Source: Sphacelaria rigidula
Lineage: Eukaryota; Phaeophyceae; Sphacelariales
Length of the DNA stretch: 22,449 nucleotides
Direction: 5' to 3'
Assembly: GCA_964200075.2 (NCBI GenBank)
Contig: CAXNAA020000334.1
Span: 1-22,449 of the forward strand
Of this stretch, positions 1 to 9,325 are shown piece after piece (the first letter of the stretch is position 1; each line of letters starts with the position of its first letter). The notes under the pieces were generated by a model. It was not told the origin of the DNA. It saw nothing but the letters and a program-made list of their open reading frames with translations, and made no database searches. Position numbers and translations under genes: made by a program.

Positions 1-2
1 CA

Positions 3-296
3 GAGTTAAGCCTCAATTCTCACAATTTGCTGTTGTGGGCAGAACTTAGTCGCGCGATGTTGGATTTGGTCATGCCAGCAAACTCCGTTGAAGAATGTGC
101 ACTCAGTCTCGCCACACTCAAACAACACCCGTCTGAGCAGGTTAGCACTTACGCACTGAGGTTCAGAAAGCTCATCACCCACTTTGAGTCATCTGTAGCC
201 AGATCTTGCAGCACGTCGGAAAGAGCACCTTGGTCAGCATTTCTTGTCACTCTCTGGCAATATGGCCTTGAACCAGCCATTCAGTGCCTTCAGTAG
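3..296 (+). pseudogene. Retrotransposon Gag-like fragment (3' part, left end off window)
   Basis: The frame is open from the left edge of the window and stops with TAG at 294-296, giving about 97 residues. The segment LATLKQHPSEQVSTYALRFR followed about 40 residues later by YGLEPAIQ has the layout of the Gag domain of LTR retrotransposons (Retrotrans_gag type: a helical core, a Y..RFR.L motif, then a GL.P.IQ motif). Gag would package element RNA into cytoplasmic particles. No zinc knuckle, protease or reverse transcriptase follows in any frame, so this is a remnant or an element cut by decay. Whether the TAG is the true Gag end or a nonsense mutation cannot be seen. The family call rests on motif spacing, not on a search. 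Confidence 0.5.
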
Positions 297-1313
297 CCTT
301 AGTGGCGTCGACTTGACAAACCACCTACGATACAGACAGTAATTTTGCGCTCCAGATTCCATCATGGCAGAAGATCAACAGCACGATACCGTCATCAGTG
401 CTGACCATCTGGCACACGAAGAAGAACCCGATCCGGACGATCACATGCACCGTCGCCACAGCCGGCGCTTCCCTTCACCACCGGGGACCATCGCGGTGGG
501 CCCAGTCAGCACACCAGCAGCACAGCAACGTGGTCCACCGCCGACTCCCCCTGCACCATAGCGCAGGACTTCGAACGCCTCTGCCCAGAAACGATGCGTG
601 GATCAAATGTGGACCATCGTTGACCACGATGTGGCACGGCGGGCGCGCGGAGAAATAGCGGAGCTTCCTGCGGACACTCGAGAGATGTGGCGATATCTGG
701 TAAGTAATAGTCCTCAGAAGGAACAGAAGCTGCAGTGTGGTTGCGTCGTTGCATTCCTTGACAAAAACTACGCTTCCCGCGCCTCGTACACAGGTAATAG
801 GGGATTCAATATAAATGAGGTTTGATGAGGCTAGCCAGTATGCGACAAAAACCCGAGGGAAGTACCGTCCGCGAGTGCCTTCGATCATTCTCGGGGAGGT
901 GGGGCGTACTCATGTGTTGCTTGCCGTAGGCATACCTCGCATATTGCACCGTTATCAGCGTATGGGATCCCACACGCAGAAAAAAATGTTGAAAGTAATT
1001 CATCATTTTGCCCCCCAGTCCATGTATACATGGGCTAAGGGATGAATGATTCTCAACAGCCTTTGCTGAATAGAAATCCAACACACTGATTACGAGTTTA
1101 TGTCCACACGCCCACGAGCTTAGATACGACGCTTTGGCTCAAGGCGTGAATGCTGGAATGAAGGTATGTATACCTCGCATATGAGTCCACATAGCTTATG
1201 AAAACCTCGTGGTCCGCAGTCTACCAAAATCACCTGATCGAGCATGCTTTTGTTTATGGAGGTTTTTCCTTGATAGTTATTAGAAGCACCAAATGGTAAC
1301 ATTGACGACAACA
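297..1313. other. Region with no supported gene
   Basis: Only short overlapping open frames occur. One at 364-561 (+, 65 codons from an ATG) is acidic and His-rich, then proline-rich at its end, and could be a decayed tail of the Gag fragment to its left. Nothing in it is diagnostic. No promoter, RNA gene or clear repeat was recognised between 600 and 1313. Confidence 0.4.
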
Positions 1314-1382
1314 AATCAGGTAGCTCAATGTGCAACCGGTCGCACTTCCGAGTACGCAATCGTGAATTCAATTCCCACCACT
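1314..1382 (+). repeat. tRNA-like segment, possible SINE head or tRNA pseudogene
   Basis: TAGCTCAATGTG at 1321-1332 fits the Pol III A box (TRGCNNARYNGG) at 11 of 12 positions. AATTCAATTCC at 1365-1375 fits the B box (GGTTCGANTCC) at 8 of 11, and the 32 bases between them are a normal tRNA spacing. The T-arm region GTGAATTCAATTCCCAC has a seven-base TTCAATT loop but only three of five stem pairs. The acceptor stem does not pair well, so a functional tRNA is unlikely. A tRNA-derived SINE head or tRNA pseudogene is the better reading. The 3' limit of any SINE was not found. Confidence 0.35.
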
Positions 1383-1496
1383 GCAAATATATCCATCGTT
1401 TTCTTTCTGCCAGTACCATGCCCATGCTGTATGGAGTATATTGTATGTGCGCCATGAAGGCTGTACATCAAATCAACAATGAACAGTACTCGGGGT

Positions 1497-1675
1497 GACG
1501 AAACCCTGTGAAGCGTATTGTGCGGCGCGAAAAAAACCTACAGCCAAACCCCCGCGACGAACACTGCACAATTTCCTGAAACCCTGTGAAGCGTACTGTG
1601 TGGCGCAACAGAACACCCTACAGCTAAATCCCCGCGACAAACACTGCACAGTTTCCCTGAACCCTGTCGACGTGC
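1497..1675. repeat. Tandem repeat, 78-81 bp unit, two full copies and a partial third
   Basis: The unit starts with GAAACCCTGTGAAGCGTA at 1500 and at 1578, and a degraded start (GAACCCTGT) is found at 1659. Each copy also has a CAGC(C/T)AAA(C/T)CCCCGCGAC block and a CACTGCACA block. Both spacings are near or exactly multiples of three, so one plus-strand frame reads a repeated Cys-containing peptide (KPCEAYC). I see no sign that it is a protein. Confidence 0.8.
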
Positions 1676-1703
1676 CCCACAGGGTGCTATCTGTTAACTT
1701 GTG

Positions 1704-2215
1704 GAGGATCATACTAAGTAGGAAGCGGCGCCTGCTGTGTGTCCAGGTGCCCCTTGGGGCAGGGTGCGTTTGGTGTCTGTTTGGTGAAGTTATCCCCAAA
1801 AATCTAAGTCGATAGGGGTTTCAAAATGGAAAACTCTAGCAAAACAGATATCGCAAGAATCCGATCGCAAGAATCTTGACGCAAAAACGGAGTCGCAAAA
1901 AATCAGTTAGTTGAACCTTTACCTGCAGCAGAAACCAACTTCACTTATGACTCAAGACGTCGATTTGGAGGATGATACTAGGTAGGCAGCGGCAACTGCT
2001 GTGTGTCCAGGTGCCCCTTGGGGCAGGATGCGTTTGGTGTACGTTTGACGAAGGTATCATCCCAGAAACGAAATCGATAGGGGTTTAAATCCGGCAACAA
2101 CACTATCGCAAGAATCCGATCGCAAAAACCAGGTCGCAAGAATCTTGACGCAAAAACGGAGTCGCAAAAAACCACTTAGTCGATTTTTTACCCGCATCAG
2201 AAACCGACTTCACTC
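1704..2215. repeat. 264 bp direct tandem repeat, two copies
   Basis: Copy 1 runs from 1704 to about 1945 and copy 2 from 1968 to 2215. Both begin GAGGAT(C/G)ATACTA and end (C/G)ACTTCACT. Each contains the 6 bp stem TGCCCC-TT-GGGGCA (1748-1761 and 2012-2025) inside a run of more than 30 bases that is identical in both copies, then CGATAGGGGTTT, then an A-rich array of CGCAA units. Terminal inverted repeats and target duplications are not visible, so the element class is unknown. Confidence 0.85.
2093..2176 (+). repeat. 14 bp minisatellite (CGCAA units) inside the 264 bp repeat
   Basis: CGCAA starts at 2107, 2121, 2135, 2149 and 2163, exactly 14 bases apart, and a degraded unit sits at 2093. 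The first repeat copy has the same array at 1852, 1866, 1880 and 1894, with a degraded unit at 1838. Units alternate between CGCAAGAATC-type and CGCAAAAAC-type. Confidence 0.85.
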
Positions 2216-2432
2216 TGTGGAACTGGAAAAGTGCAATTGATGCCACTGTGACGTCAGCAGAAGTGTGTAACATGATGTCAGGTGTAACTTGACCATTGAG
2301 CCTGTGACACGTACACTCTGGGAGAAAAACGACAATGACAACGAAGTGGAGCCAATGAAGAGGCATACCATGCTCGATAGGATTCATTATGTGTGGCGGC
2401 ACTCGTACTGGGGAGAGCAGTAGACGTTTTGG

Positions 2433-3026
2433 ATGCAGTCGTTGCAGATTCACACCGGGCACGTTTCAATTTTTTTATATACTGAGGAAGTGATTAAGGC
2501 CAGAGTCCTCCTACTAGACTTGTTCGAAACAGGCGGGGATTCAATCGCTGAAAGTATTTCACAACCTGACATAACATCCGTTGATGAGCAAGTGGGGACA
2601 TCACTAGCTTCATCTACGGTAGACGACGGAATTCATTAAGATACACCGTGAGACACACAACTGGGTTCTACCGACGTGATGAGATTTTCCTTTCTCTTCA
2701 CGCCCATGCTAGACTACGGACAATCAGCACAGACATCTATCGTCGAACCATGCACTGCACGAAGGAAAACAGCTGATGGGGATAAAGGTGGGATAGGTGA
2801 CAAAGGTAGTTTCTACAAAATGGGGTGTGACTTCAACCACGTGGCAGAAAAAACAGAACAATCGGTTGCGGTATCTACAGTAATAATCGTTGACGGGGAT
2901 TCATCGACGGATCCCGAGATGCGGACGCATCTCGAGGACAACGTAAGTGGCAAAACGTCCATGCTGTGCACTCAAGGATTGCCAGGCCTGACAGATTCGG
3001 CCTTCGAGCCAAGCTTGCTACGGTAG
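2433..3026 (+). pseudogene. Broken open frame, unknown, two in-frame stops
   Basis: One plus-strand frame reads through this stretch except for TAA at 2637-2639 and TGA at 2649-2651. The first part has 68 codons and the second, from an ATG at 2676, ends at TAG-less open sequence closing at 3026. Both parts are rich in Ser, Thr, Asp and Glu and share a GGDS/DGDS-like acidic motif, which hints at an acidic low-complexity protein. I do not recognise a family, and composition alone could produce this. It may be chance open frame. Confidence 0.15.
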
Positions 3027-3047
3027 CTACTGAACACTTCGGGAAGA

Positions 3048-3635
3048 TCAACGTGACTTCCAGTGTCGGGATGCTCGGATAATGTTCAAGGTCGGCCGGC
3101 GTGATTGACACACTCTTTTTGTGGTGTCGGACATAACTGAGGACAGCCGGTCAGCCAAAGCATCTACGGTACCACAAATCATCATGTACACTAGGTAATG
3201 TGACCGCCAACTCGGGAGACACATTTCCTCACGTATACCGGAACCCTTGGTATCTCTCCGACGCTTACACGATACCACATCTTGGCGATTGGGCTGCGGC
3301 GGAAGCCTGGTGTGGTGGAGAGTGGCGACGGAGACGGGGCGGTAGGAAGAGCTGCGGGAGATATGGTCTCGTCGTGGTTGTAGACATGTGGAAGACTTGT
3401 GGACTACCCTGGTACTCACGCTTCTGCCTTTTATTATATAGCTCCAGTCGACCAGCTTGACGTGGACGGGGTACGTATGACGGTGCACTACACAAGTGGG
3501 AATTCTGCTCGTGATCACCGGCAACAGAGCGTTTGACTGAGACGAAGACGCGCGCTGCGCAGTGAAGGTCGGCGGTTTGCAAGGTTGTGGTGCTAGAGTG
3601 TAACCTCGAGAGTTGAACAAACTTGCTATTGGCAT
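3048..3635 (-). CDS. Hypothetical open frame of 195 codons, doubtful
   Basis: This frame starts with ATG at 3635 and ends at 3048. The product is basic and Ser/Arg-rich, with no recognisable domain, signal peptide or membrane segment. It overlaps other long frames on both strands (for example 3200-3460 plus), and no splice or codon pattern favours it. It is listed only because it is one of the longer ATG-initiated frames outside the recognised genes. A chance open frame is the likeliest explanation. Confidence 0.12.
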   Translation of the reverse strand: MPIASLFNSRGYTLAPQPCKPPTFTAQRASSSQSNALLPVITSRIPTCVVHRHTYPVHVKLVDWSYIIKGRSVSTRVVHKSSTCLQPRRDHISRSSSYRPVSVATLHHTRLPPQPNRQDVVSCKRRRDTKGSGIREEMCLPSWRSHYLVYMMICGTVDALADRLSSVMSDTTKRVCQSRRPTLNIIRASRHWKSR

Positions 3636-3985
3636 ATTTACCGCCTAGAAAAGCAGCGGTAGTCGGTAGGTAGGGGCTGCGGGAGAGCCAAGGGCCACCT
3701 GGTGCAAAGCAGTTGTGTAAACTTCAGCGTTTAGGGGGGAAAACACGACTGAAAACTTGAAACTTGTTTGATACTTTACAGCATACACCACTGAACGCAG
3801 CAGCGCCCAATAAATAAGCAGCGCCAGTTAGGGGCGAAGCTGGCGAGAACCTACGTGGTGTTGTTCTTCCACACGGCTGTCACCAATCCATATCCGAATA
3901 TTTGCAGTCAACCTATCTACAAGTCCAAGCCGTCGTACACCCATACCGGAGTCAAGGCAGTGTTGGCGTAGCCAAGTGCAGGGCT
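3636..3985. other. Region with no supported gene
   Basis: I see no coding, RNA or repeat feature here. The right end approaches the boundary where similarity to the second ankyrin-gene unit begins. Confidence 0.4.
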
Positions 3986-4366
3986 GCGCTTTTCCTGTGC
4001 TCTTCCGGGTCACGGCCATATAACGCATGCACATCTGGCGCTCTTGGACGCCATACACGTTGGTAGGGGCCCTTATCAACAACGACACAACCATAAAAAA
4101 AAACAATGACATGACACGAATTAGATCAGCACACACCGCTTCCAATCCCAACGGGCATTCCGGGTATCTTTTCGTTCTTGCGCAACAAGAGCAACTTCTC
4201 TTGGCAGCTGAGGTGTTGGCTTCAACGAACAAATACTGCTGCAGCAGCCCTTTCACAAGCCATGTCGGGTCGCAAACCAGGAACGTCTCGCCAATGAATA
4301 TTCATGAACATCTCGCGCAGCAATTTTCCCATGCCACACGCTCCAGAGCAAAGGTTTGCTCCCAAG

Positions 4367-6223
4367 TCACTTTTGCGAATACCTGACATGAGGAAGGGGA
4401 AAAGGATAACAGTGGCCAGGAGTCAAAGCCCGCGTAAGCGGATACCACACACGAGGGTGGCATACCCTAAGATACACCAATTTCGCCAGTCTGGAATCTG
4501 CAGTTTGAACTAGAGCCGGGGCATCAGAGAGACTGGACCACTTTGTCCGGAAAGTTCGTACTTGCTCTATTGCGCAGCCCAACGTCCAGACAGCCATTCC
4601 CGAAAAGAATAAACATGCATGCCACACGAGCAAATGTCCTACCTGCGCACCAAACATTGTCGGTCTGTGTACAGCAACCAATCGTCCGTTACTTCCAGCA
4701 CCAACCAAATATCGCACGACAGCGGACGCTTTGTCACTCACACAACGTTCATCTGCGGAAACAACAAATCCCTTTCCTCACCTGGCTAAGCGTGTTGTGA
4801 ACAACCGATCGTTCCTCGGCCGAAACACGTGAACAGCTACACCAGTACGAGGTCTCAGCTTTCCGTCGGCAGCATGTGCGTTGAGCGGCGGCCACGCCCA
4901 AGACCGGGCACGGCACGCAGGTCCCCGCTGGAGCAATCGACGAATGGCATCGCTGAGCTTGTCTGGATTCTTCGTCTTTGGGGGAGCGTACATTCCGGCA
5001 ACATCGCTCGCCCTGATTCCTGTGCTGTTGACGAAATGTTCGTCCCCGCCAGCCGCGAGGCAAACTTGCACCGCGGCGAGCGACCCATGCATGGCAGCGT
5101 GGTGAAGAATCGGGACATTGCCCGCGACTTCTCGGGCCCAGCGCTTCTTCCTCGCCTCTCCCTCCACACCCAGCAGCAAGTCGAGGGTTCTCGCCTGCCG
5201 CTTCTTGGATGCGCGGCACATAGCTCCCAAGAGGGCCATCGTTCCGCCGATCACGCCCATGCCAGCGTCAATGATCATGCGCACAACGTTCTCGTGATCT
5301 TTCTCCATTGCCGTCCAAAGAGAAGACATGCCCCCGTGCACCTGAACATCCATGTCTTTAGCCCCCGCGGCCAGCAAGGACGCGACGGTCGCCTCGTTGC
5401 CCTCTTCCGCAGCATAACACAAAGGCGTGTAGCCGAAGTTGTTGCGCTGGAAAAAAGGAGTTCATAGAGTCAGCACGGAGTGGGTGTACTCATGATCATG
5501 CATGCCATAGTCATCAGGGTGGAAGGGACAAAGGCAGTGAATGGAATCAGTGAAGCAGTACGGAGGGACGGCGATGAGCTAAGACTGTCATGTGTCGACG
5601 ACCAGCGAGGAACCTGTCAGACGCGCTGCGGTGATTCAACGCGCCCGTCTACACGAAGCTGCGGTGCCCCCTGCTACACCCCGAGGCGAGCCCACCTGGT
5701 TCACTGTGGGAGGAGCGGCCTCGACAAGAAGCCTCATCACCTCGTCGTGGGCGCCGTTCAAGGCATGCACGTGAAGCGCGATCGTACCATCCTTGTTCGC
5801 AAAAGCGGGGTTGGCGCCCCACTTCAACAGCTCTGCGGTTATTTCCGGCGAATGACATGCAAACATCAGAGGGGTCTTGCCTTCTGAGTTGATGGCGTCA
5901 GGCTTTGCGCCGGCTTTCAGAAGGCAGCGTACAGAGCCGATATGTTGCCCGATCACGGCGGCGTGCAGGGCGCGCGATCCAACAGAAATAACGGAGATTC
6001 CGTCGTCGTCGAGGGTTTGTTGCGGGACGGCGGCCTCCAGGTCGGCACCTCGCCCGATCAGCATTTCGAGCACGTCGATCCGGCCTAGTTCGGCAGCGAT
6101 CACTAGGGGCCTTGTGGGGGGGTCATCGGATCCATCGACGCATGCTCCAGCCCTCAGCAGCTGGTCGATTCCTCGAAGGTTTCCGATTCCCACTTGCAGG
6201 CTAAGCTCATATTCGCGTGTCAT
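4367..6223 (-). CDS. Ankyrin-repeat protein, three exons, intact
   Basis: Exons read 6223-5696, 5446-4782 and 4382-4367, giving about 402 residues. Ankyrin repeats are helix-turn-helix units that bind partner proteins; the partner here is unknown. About eight or nine repeats are visible. Good ones include RPLVIAAELGRIDVLEMLI (residues about 38-56), SRALHAAVIGQHIGSVRCLL (about 83-102), TPLMFACHSPEITAELL and TPLCYAAEEGNEATVASLL, which starts six residues after the first splice. The first splice joins CAG to CGC in phase 0 and restores a continuous repeat. The start is ATG at 6223, the first ATG in frame. The last intron and the tiny final exon (ending R-Y-S-Q-K-stop) are inferred from the second copy. 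No signal peptide or membrane segment is seen. The intact frame, against a broken neighbour copy, suggests selection. Confidence 0.75.
4383..4781 (-). other. Proposed intron 2 of ankyrin gene, phase 2
   Basis: The donor is GCCAG|GTGAGG and the acceptor is a pyrimidine tract ending CTCATGTCAG|GTATTC, giving 399 bp. The second copy has GCCAG|GTGAGA and GGTCTGGCAG|GTGTTC, giving 407 bp. If intron 2 is retained, the protein simply stops at TGA 4780-4778 after the same residues, so the spliced form changes only the last few residues. Confidence 0.5.
5447..5695 (-). other. Intron 1 of ankyrin gene, phase 0
   Basis: The donor is CAG|GTGGGC (exon ends 5696) and the acceptor is TTTTTTCCAG|CGC (exon starts 5446), giving 249 bp. 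The intron sits at the same codon as in the second gene copy (169 bp there), and parts of the two introns still align. Reading through instead of splicing breaks the ankyrin pattern. Confidence 0.8.
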
Positions 6224-7448
6224 CGTCTGAAACTTCGGGGGTTGGTCGGACGCGCAGGAACGACCAATACCGCCGTGCCACGTCGAGGTAGACCCTCAGG
6301 ACCCGCAGGACAGGTGGCGTCGAGAAGGCGCGCCTCCACCAGCTCCCTCGTGACACCAAGCGTTCGCGCCCCCCGCCCCCGTGCCGCCCCGCTCGGCACA
6401 AGACAACCGCCTGTGCTGTTCCGAAAGAAAAAAAAAACGCCATACACAGAACCGATTGGTGCAGGTTAAACAGACGTGGTCCGACCTCAATGCAAACAAA
6501 AGCGGAAGCTCGTGTGCAGTCTCGGTCCGGTCATCTGACTGGGTTGCATCGATGACTACTCGAGGTCACCTCCGGGTGAACAAAGCAGTGACAGGAAGCA
6601 CGATAAGCGAGGGTCATTCACAGCTGCCGCACGTGCGTGGCACTTCAGTTCCAAATTGCGCCTACGGGTCTCGGAGACAGAATAGATATCCTTCCGCTGA
6701 GCCAAAACGTGAAGTGTGGTGCCGATTGAGGGCTCTGCTCTCTCGCCTAGGGCTCTTGGAGATGACTAGACGTCCCTGCTGAGCCACAACTTGAAGCGTG
6801 GTGCCGAGTTGGGGGCTCTGCTCTCTCGGCAACGTGGAGGGTCGGCACAGTCTGTGTACGGTACCATCAGCGAAATCTTGGAGCAGGACTGCGGTGCTTC
6901 TGCAAGAAGCAAAATGCACCACACCACTGCAAGGCTACCACACCCTACTTTCGCATGAAGCCATACTCCTCTACCCCAATGACCGCACGCAAAGACCTCG
7001 CGGCCCCTCTGGGGTTTTTTTGTGTATCGTTAGATGGTGAGGTCTTACACGTCTAGACAGCAACTAGACAGCATGGAGGAGCGGGCTGATTAAGTCTGGT
7101 TTAAGTTCAGGGTAGATGGTAGATTGTGCAAAAATGAAGGGGAATTGTCCATGTTCACCGTTTCGCAAGATGCTGGTTCAGTCGTGCGGTTTCTCAGCTC
7201 CCTCACCTTCTGCAACGGCCCCTCGGCTCCCTCACCTTCTGCTGTGCTGTCAAAAATGGCGAGGAGCGGAGGGCAGAGAGGGGCAGGACTATTGGGGCTC
7301 CGTGAATCGTGGCGTGGTTCGGTGACGTCGTCGGCGTGCGTTTTGGCTCCCGCACTCCCGGCACGACGGCAATGCACACCTCTGTTCTCCACCACTTGAG
7401 AGCCAGCAGCTTGTAGCAGTGTCCTAGCCTCCTCGCAAGAAGAGATAT
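6224..7448. other. Upstream region of ankyrin gene, no supported gene
   Basis: Blocks here align with the region upstream of the second copy, so 5' flanking or untranslated sequence was duplicated with the gene. A CCAAT sequence in gene orientation lies at 6455-6459, about 230 bases before the ATG, but its counterpart in copy 2 was not found. A short 28 bp tandem (CCTCACCTTCTGC at 7201 and 7229) lies further out. Open frames here overlap each other and show no family. Confidence 0.4.
6690..6850. repeat. 82 bp tandem repeat, two copies
   Basis: CTGAGCCAAAACGTGAAG at 6697 and CTGAGCCACAACTTGAAG at 6779 are each followed by a GTGGTGCCGA block and then GGGCTCTGCTCTCTCG. A diverged relative of the core (CAGCTTAAGCGTGATGCCGA) lies near 11625 in the second duplication unit, which suggests the motif predates the large duplication. 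Confidence 0.75.
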
Positions 7449-8063
7449 ATGCGACATGGAGAACATGGCGAAAGTCTACCGCTCATTGTATTTGCGAATA
7501 TTGCCGAGAAGATCCACACATTGACATGCACAAAGTGTAACCACAAGTCAAATCAAGCATGTTCCAGCCGTAAACTTACCATCACTCTCAAAATGCTGCA
7601 TCAGAGATTCCCAACAGATATTCATATTGAGCGACCTCGATGGGGATCAATGATTAAGCTTGATTGCGGTTGCGGAGTGTCTTGCGTGGGAGGGCGACAC
7701 GAAGCCATCTTGGGACTCTCTTTGTGGCTTCGAAACAGCAGTGGAACATGGCACATGCACACAGAGGTGGACGGGACGTCGTTGGGAGGTCGTTTGTACC
7801 AGAGAAGACAAACGGAGTACCGGCAATCTCTGGGATCGTTATGTAGCTTCACCGTGGGACGCCGGAAAGCTCTTCGTTCGATTGCGCGCATTCCCGTATT
7901 TTCTTCGCACCCCCGTCTTTTCTTCGCATACGGGCTTGACCGGGTTGCATATGATGGTGCACTCCTTTTTTTTTTCATTCGTGAGCCACAACAAAGAATT
8001 CGAATGCGGTATGGGCTACGTGCCCAGCAGTTGATATATTCGGTTCGCAAGTTTATGGCGTGA
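7449..8063 (+). CDS. Hypothetical open frame of 204 codons, doubtful
   Basis: The frame runs from an ATG at 7449 to a stop at 8061-8063. It has a Cys/His cluster near its start (TCTKCNHKSNQAC), then no recognisable domain, and its last third is hydrophobic and Arg-rich. A second long frame (7660-8034) overlaps it on the same strand and is no less convincing. A short 19 bp direct repeat (CCCGT(A/C)TTTTCTTCGCA, near 7893 and 7912) lies inside. The zinc-binding look of the Cys/His cluster may be chance. I cannot assign a function. Confidence 0.15.
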   Translation: MRHGEHGESLPLIVFANIAEKIHTLTCTKCNHKSNQACSSRKLTITLKMLHQRFPTDIHIERPRWGSMIKLDCGCGVSCVGGRHEAILGLSLWLRNSSGTWHMHTEVDGTSLGGRLYQRRQTEYRQSLGSLCSFTVGRRKALRSIARIPVFSSHPRLFFAYGLDRVAYDGALLFFFIREPQQRIRMRYGLRAQQLIYSVRKFMA

Positions 8064-8545
8064 ATTCGCGAGAGACGAAACAAAACCACAGCTACCAAGT
8101 GCGTGGCCAGCTCATCGCCCCGAAAAGCGGCACGCAGTACGTGAGGATCGCGGGCAAGGCTCACGGACCACTGGGTTCCAAAGTAATGTGAGAGCGTTCT
8201 AAAGATTGAAATGTCAGCAATATCACGGCCGTATGTGCTCGTGCAACAGCGCTCAGGAAATCCGTAGCGATGGCTGGGGCGAACCTCGCAGACATCAGCA
8301 CCGAGGGACGTTCCGTCGTCTCGTTCTGCCTGCGTGTTCAGCTCTCCATGTTCTTACATTGCAAAATAGCTTCCAAGTCCGACCCTTTGTTTCTATAGTG
8401 CCTCACGAGAGGGTCATGACGAATTCACGGAGTGTTCATGACCAACTCATGAACGCTTATGGAAAAACACCCACCAATGCACATCTCATGCAAATCTCTC
8501 GCCCCTACCCATTCCTACGCAACGTTGACGTAACTTAGTGCAGAG
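8064..8545. other. Region with no supported gene
   Basis: This lies between the two duplication units. A short 8 bp inverted repeat with a 5 base loop (GTTCATGA / TCATGAAC, 8434-8454) is present. No coding signal is visible. Confidence 0.35.
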
Positions 8546-8918
8546 CCTTCATTGCCCTCCGGTCTTTTGGGGTCACAGCCGTGCGCCCCATACCCGCCTG
8601 GAGCTCTTGCACCCCAGACACACGTGAACGACCCTCAAAATACATCGACACAGCAAACAATCCACGGGACGTTTGACTGAGATAAACACAGCACATGGGG
8701 CACCCGCTTCGAATGGATGGGAGACTGTAAAGTTCTCGCACGAGAAAGGTTCGTTCTCATGTACTTGAGGCGTTTGCTAAATCAAGCAAATACTGCAGCA
8801 GCCCCGCACCACCGTTGCTAGGTCTCAAGCAAGGCAGCCCCGCGAACATGTCGCGCAAAATGACTTGCCACGCGCCCCCAGGGGAATGTCTTTCGTTTTC
8901 CGTCATTTCTGAGAACAC

Positions 8919-9325
8919 CTGCCAGACCAGACAAGAGCGAGAAACAGCAGTAGTAAACAGTTGAACCCGAGCGAGCGGATCACATGAGGGTAGCCAAGCA
9001 CGAAATTTCCAGAAGTTCGTCATTCTGTAGAATCAAGAGTTTGAACTAGGACCGGGAGATCCAGGAAACTGGAGCACTATATGTGTACTTCGAGGTAAGC
9101 GGATGTCTGGAAAGTTCGAACCTACCACATTTCGAACTTCAACGTCCCAGTAACCATTCCCCCCTCAAGTGGAAGGAGCAAACATGCAACGGTTGGGCGT
9201 CTTCAAACGATGTCCGCGTGGGGCTCAGCGACCAACCACAACCTCCAACACCAACGAAATGTCGCACAACGGTGGACGCTCCGTCGGCCACGTGTCGGCG
9301 CAAATACAAAACATCGATGTCTCAC
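8919..9325 (-). other. Proposed intron 2 of ankyrin paralogue, phase 2
   Basis: GCCAG|GTGAGA to GGTCTGGCAG|GTGTTC, 407 bp, against 399 bp in the first gene. Both sites and the phase agree with the first copy. Confidence 0.45.

Larger units (their letters stand above)
3990..7330. repeat. Segmental tandem duplication, copy 1
   Basis: Similarity to about 8550-12150 can be followed block by block in the same order. GGTCACGGCC near 4010 matches GGTCACAGCC near 8570. AATACTGCTGCAGCAGCCC at 4231 matches AATACTGCAGCAGCCCC near 8790. AGTTTGAACTAG at 4502 matches 9039. The whole ankyrin gene follows, then CGTCGAGGTAGACC(C) near 6280 and 10768, GGGTTGCATCGAT at 6541 and GGGTCGCATCGAT at 11441, and CCTCACCTTCTGCAACG at 7201 and CCTCACCTTCTTCAACG near 12008. 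The offset is about 4.5 to 4.9 kb. Blocks are interrupted by indels, so the duplication is old. Confidence 0.85.

Noticed and set aside
4829-5467. Plus-strand open frame of 212 codons
   Set aside because: It is the antisense shadow of ankyrin exon 2.
8434-8454. GTTCATGA-CCAAC-TCATGAAC hairpin
   Set aside because: It is short, single and not next to any supported gene. A regulatory role or terminator cannot be argued.
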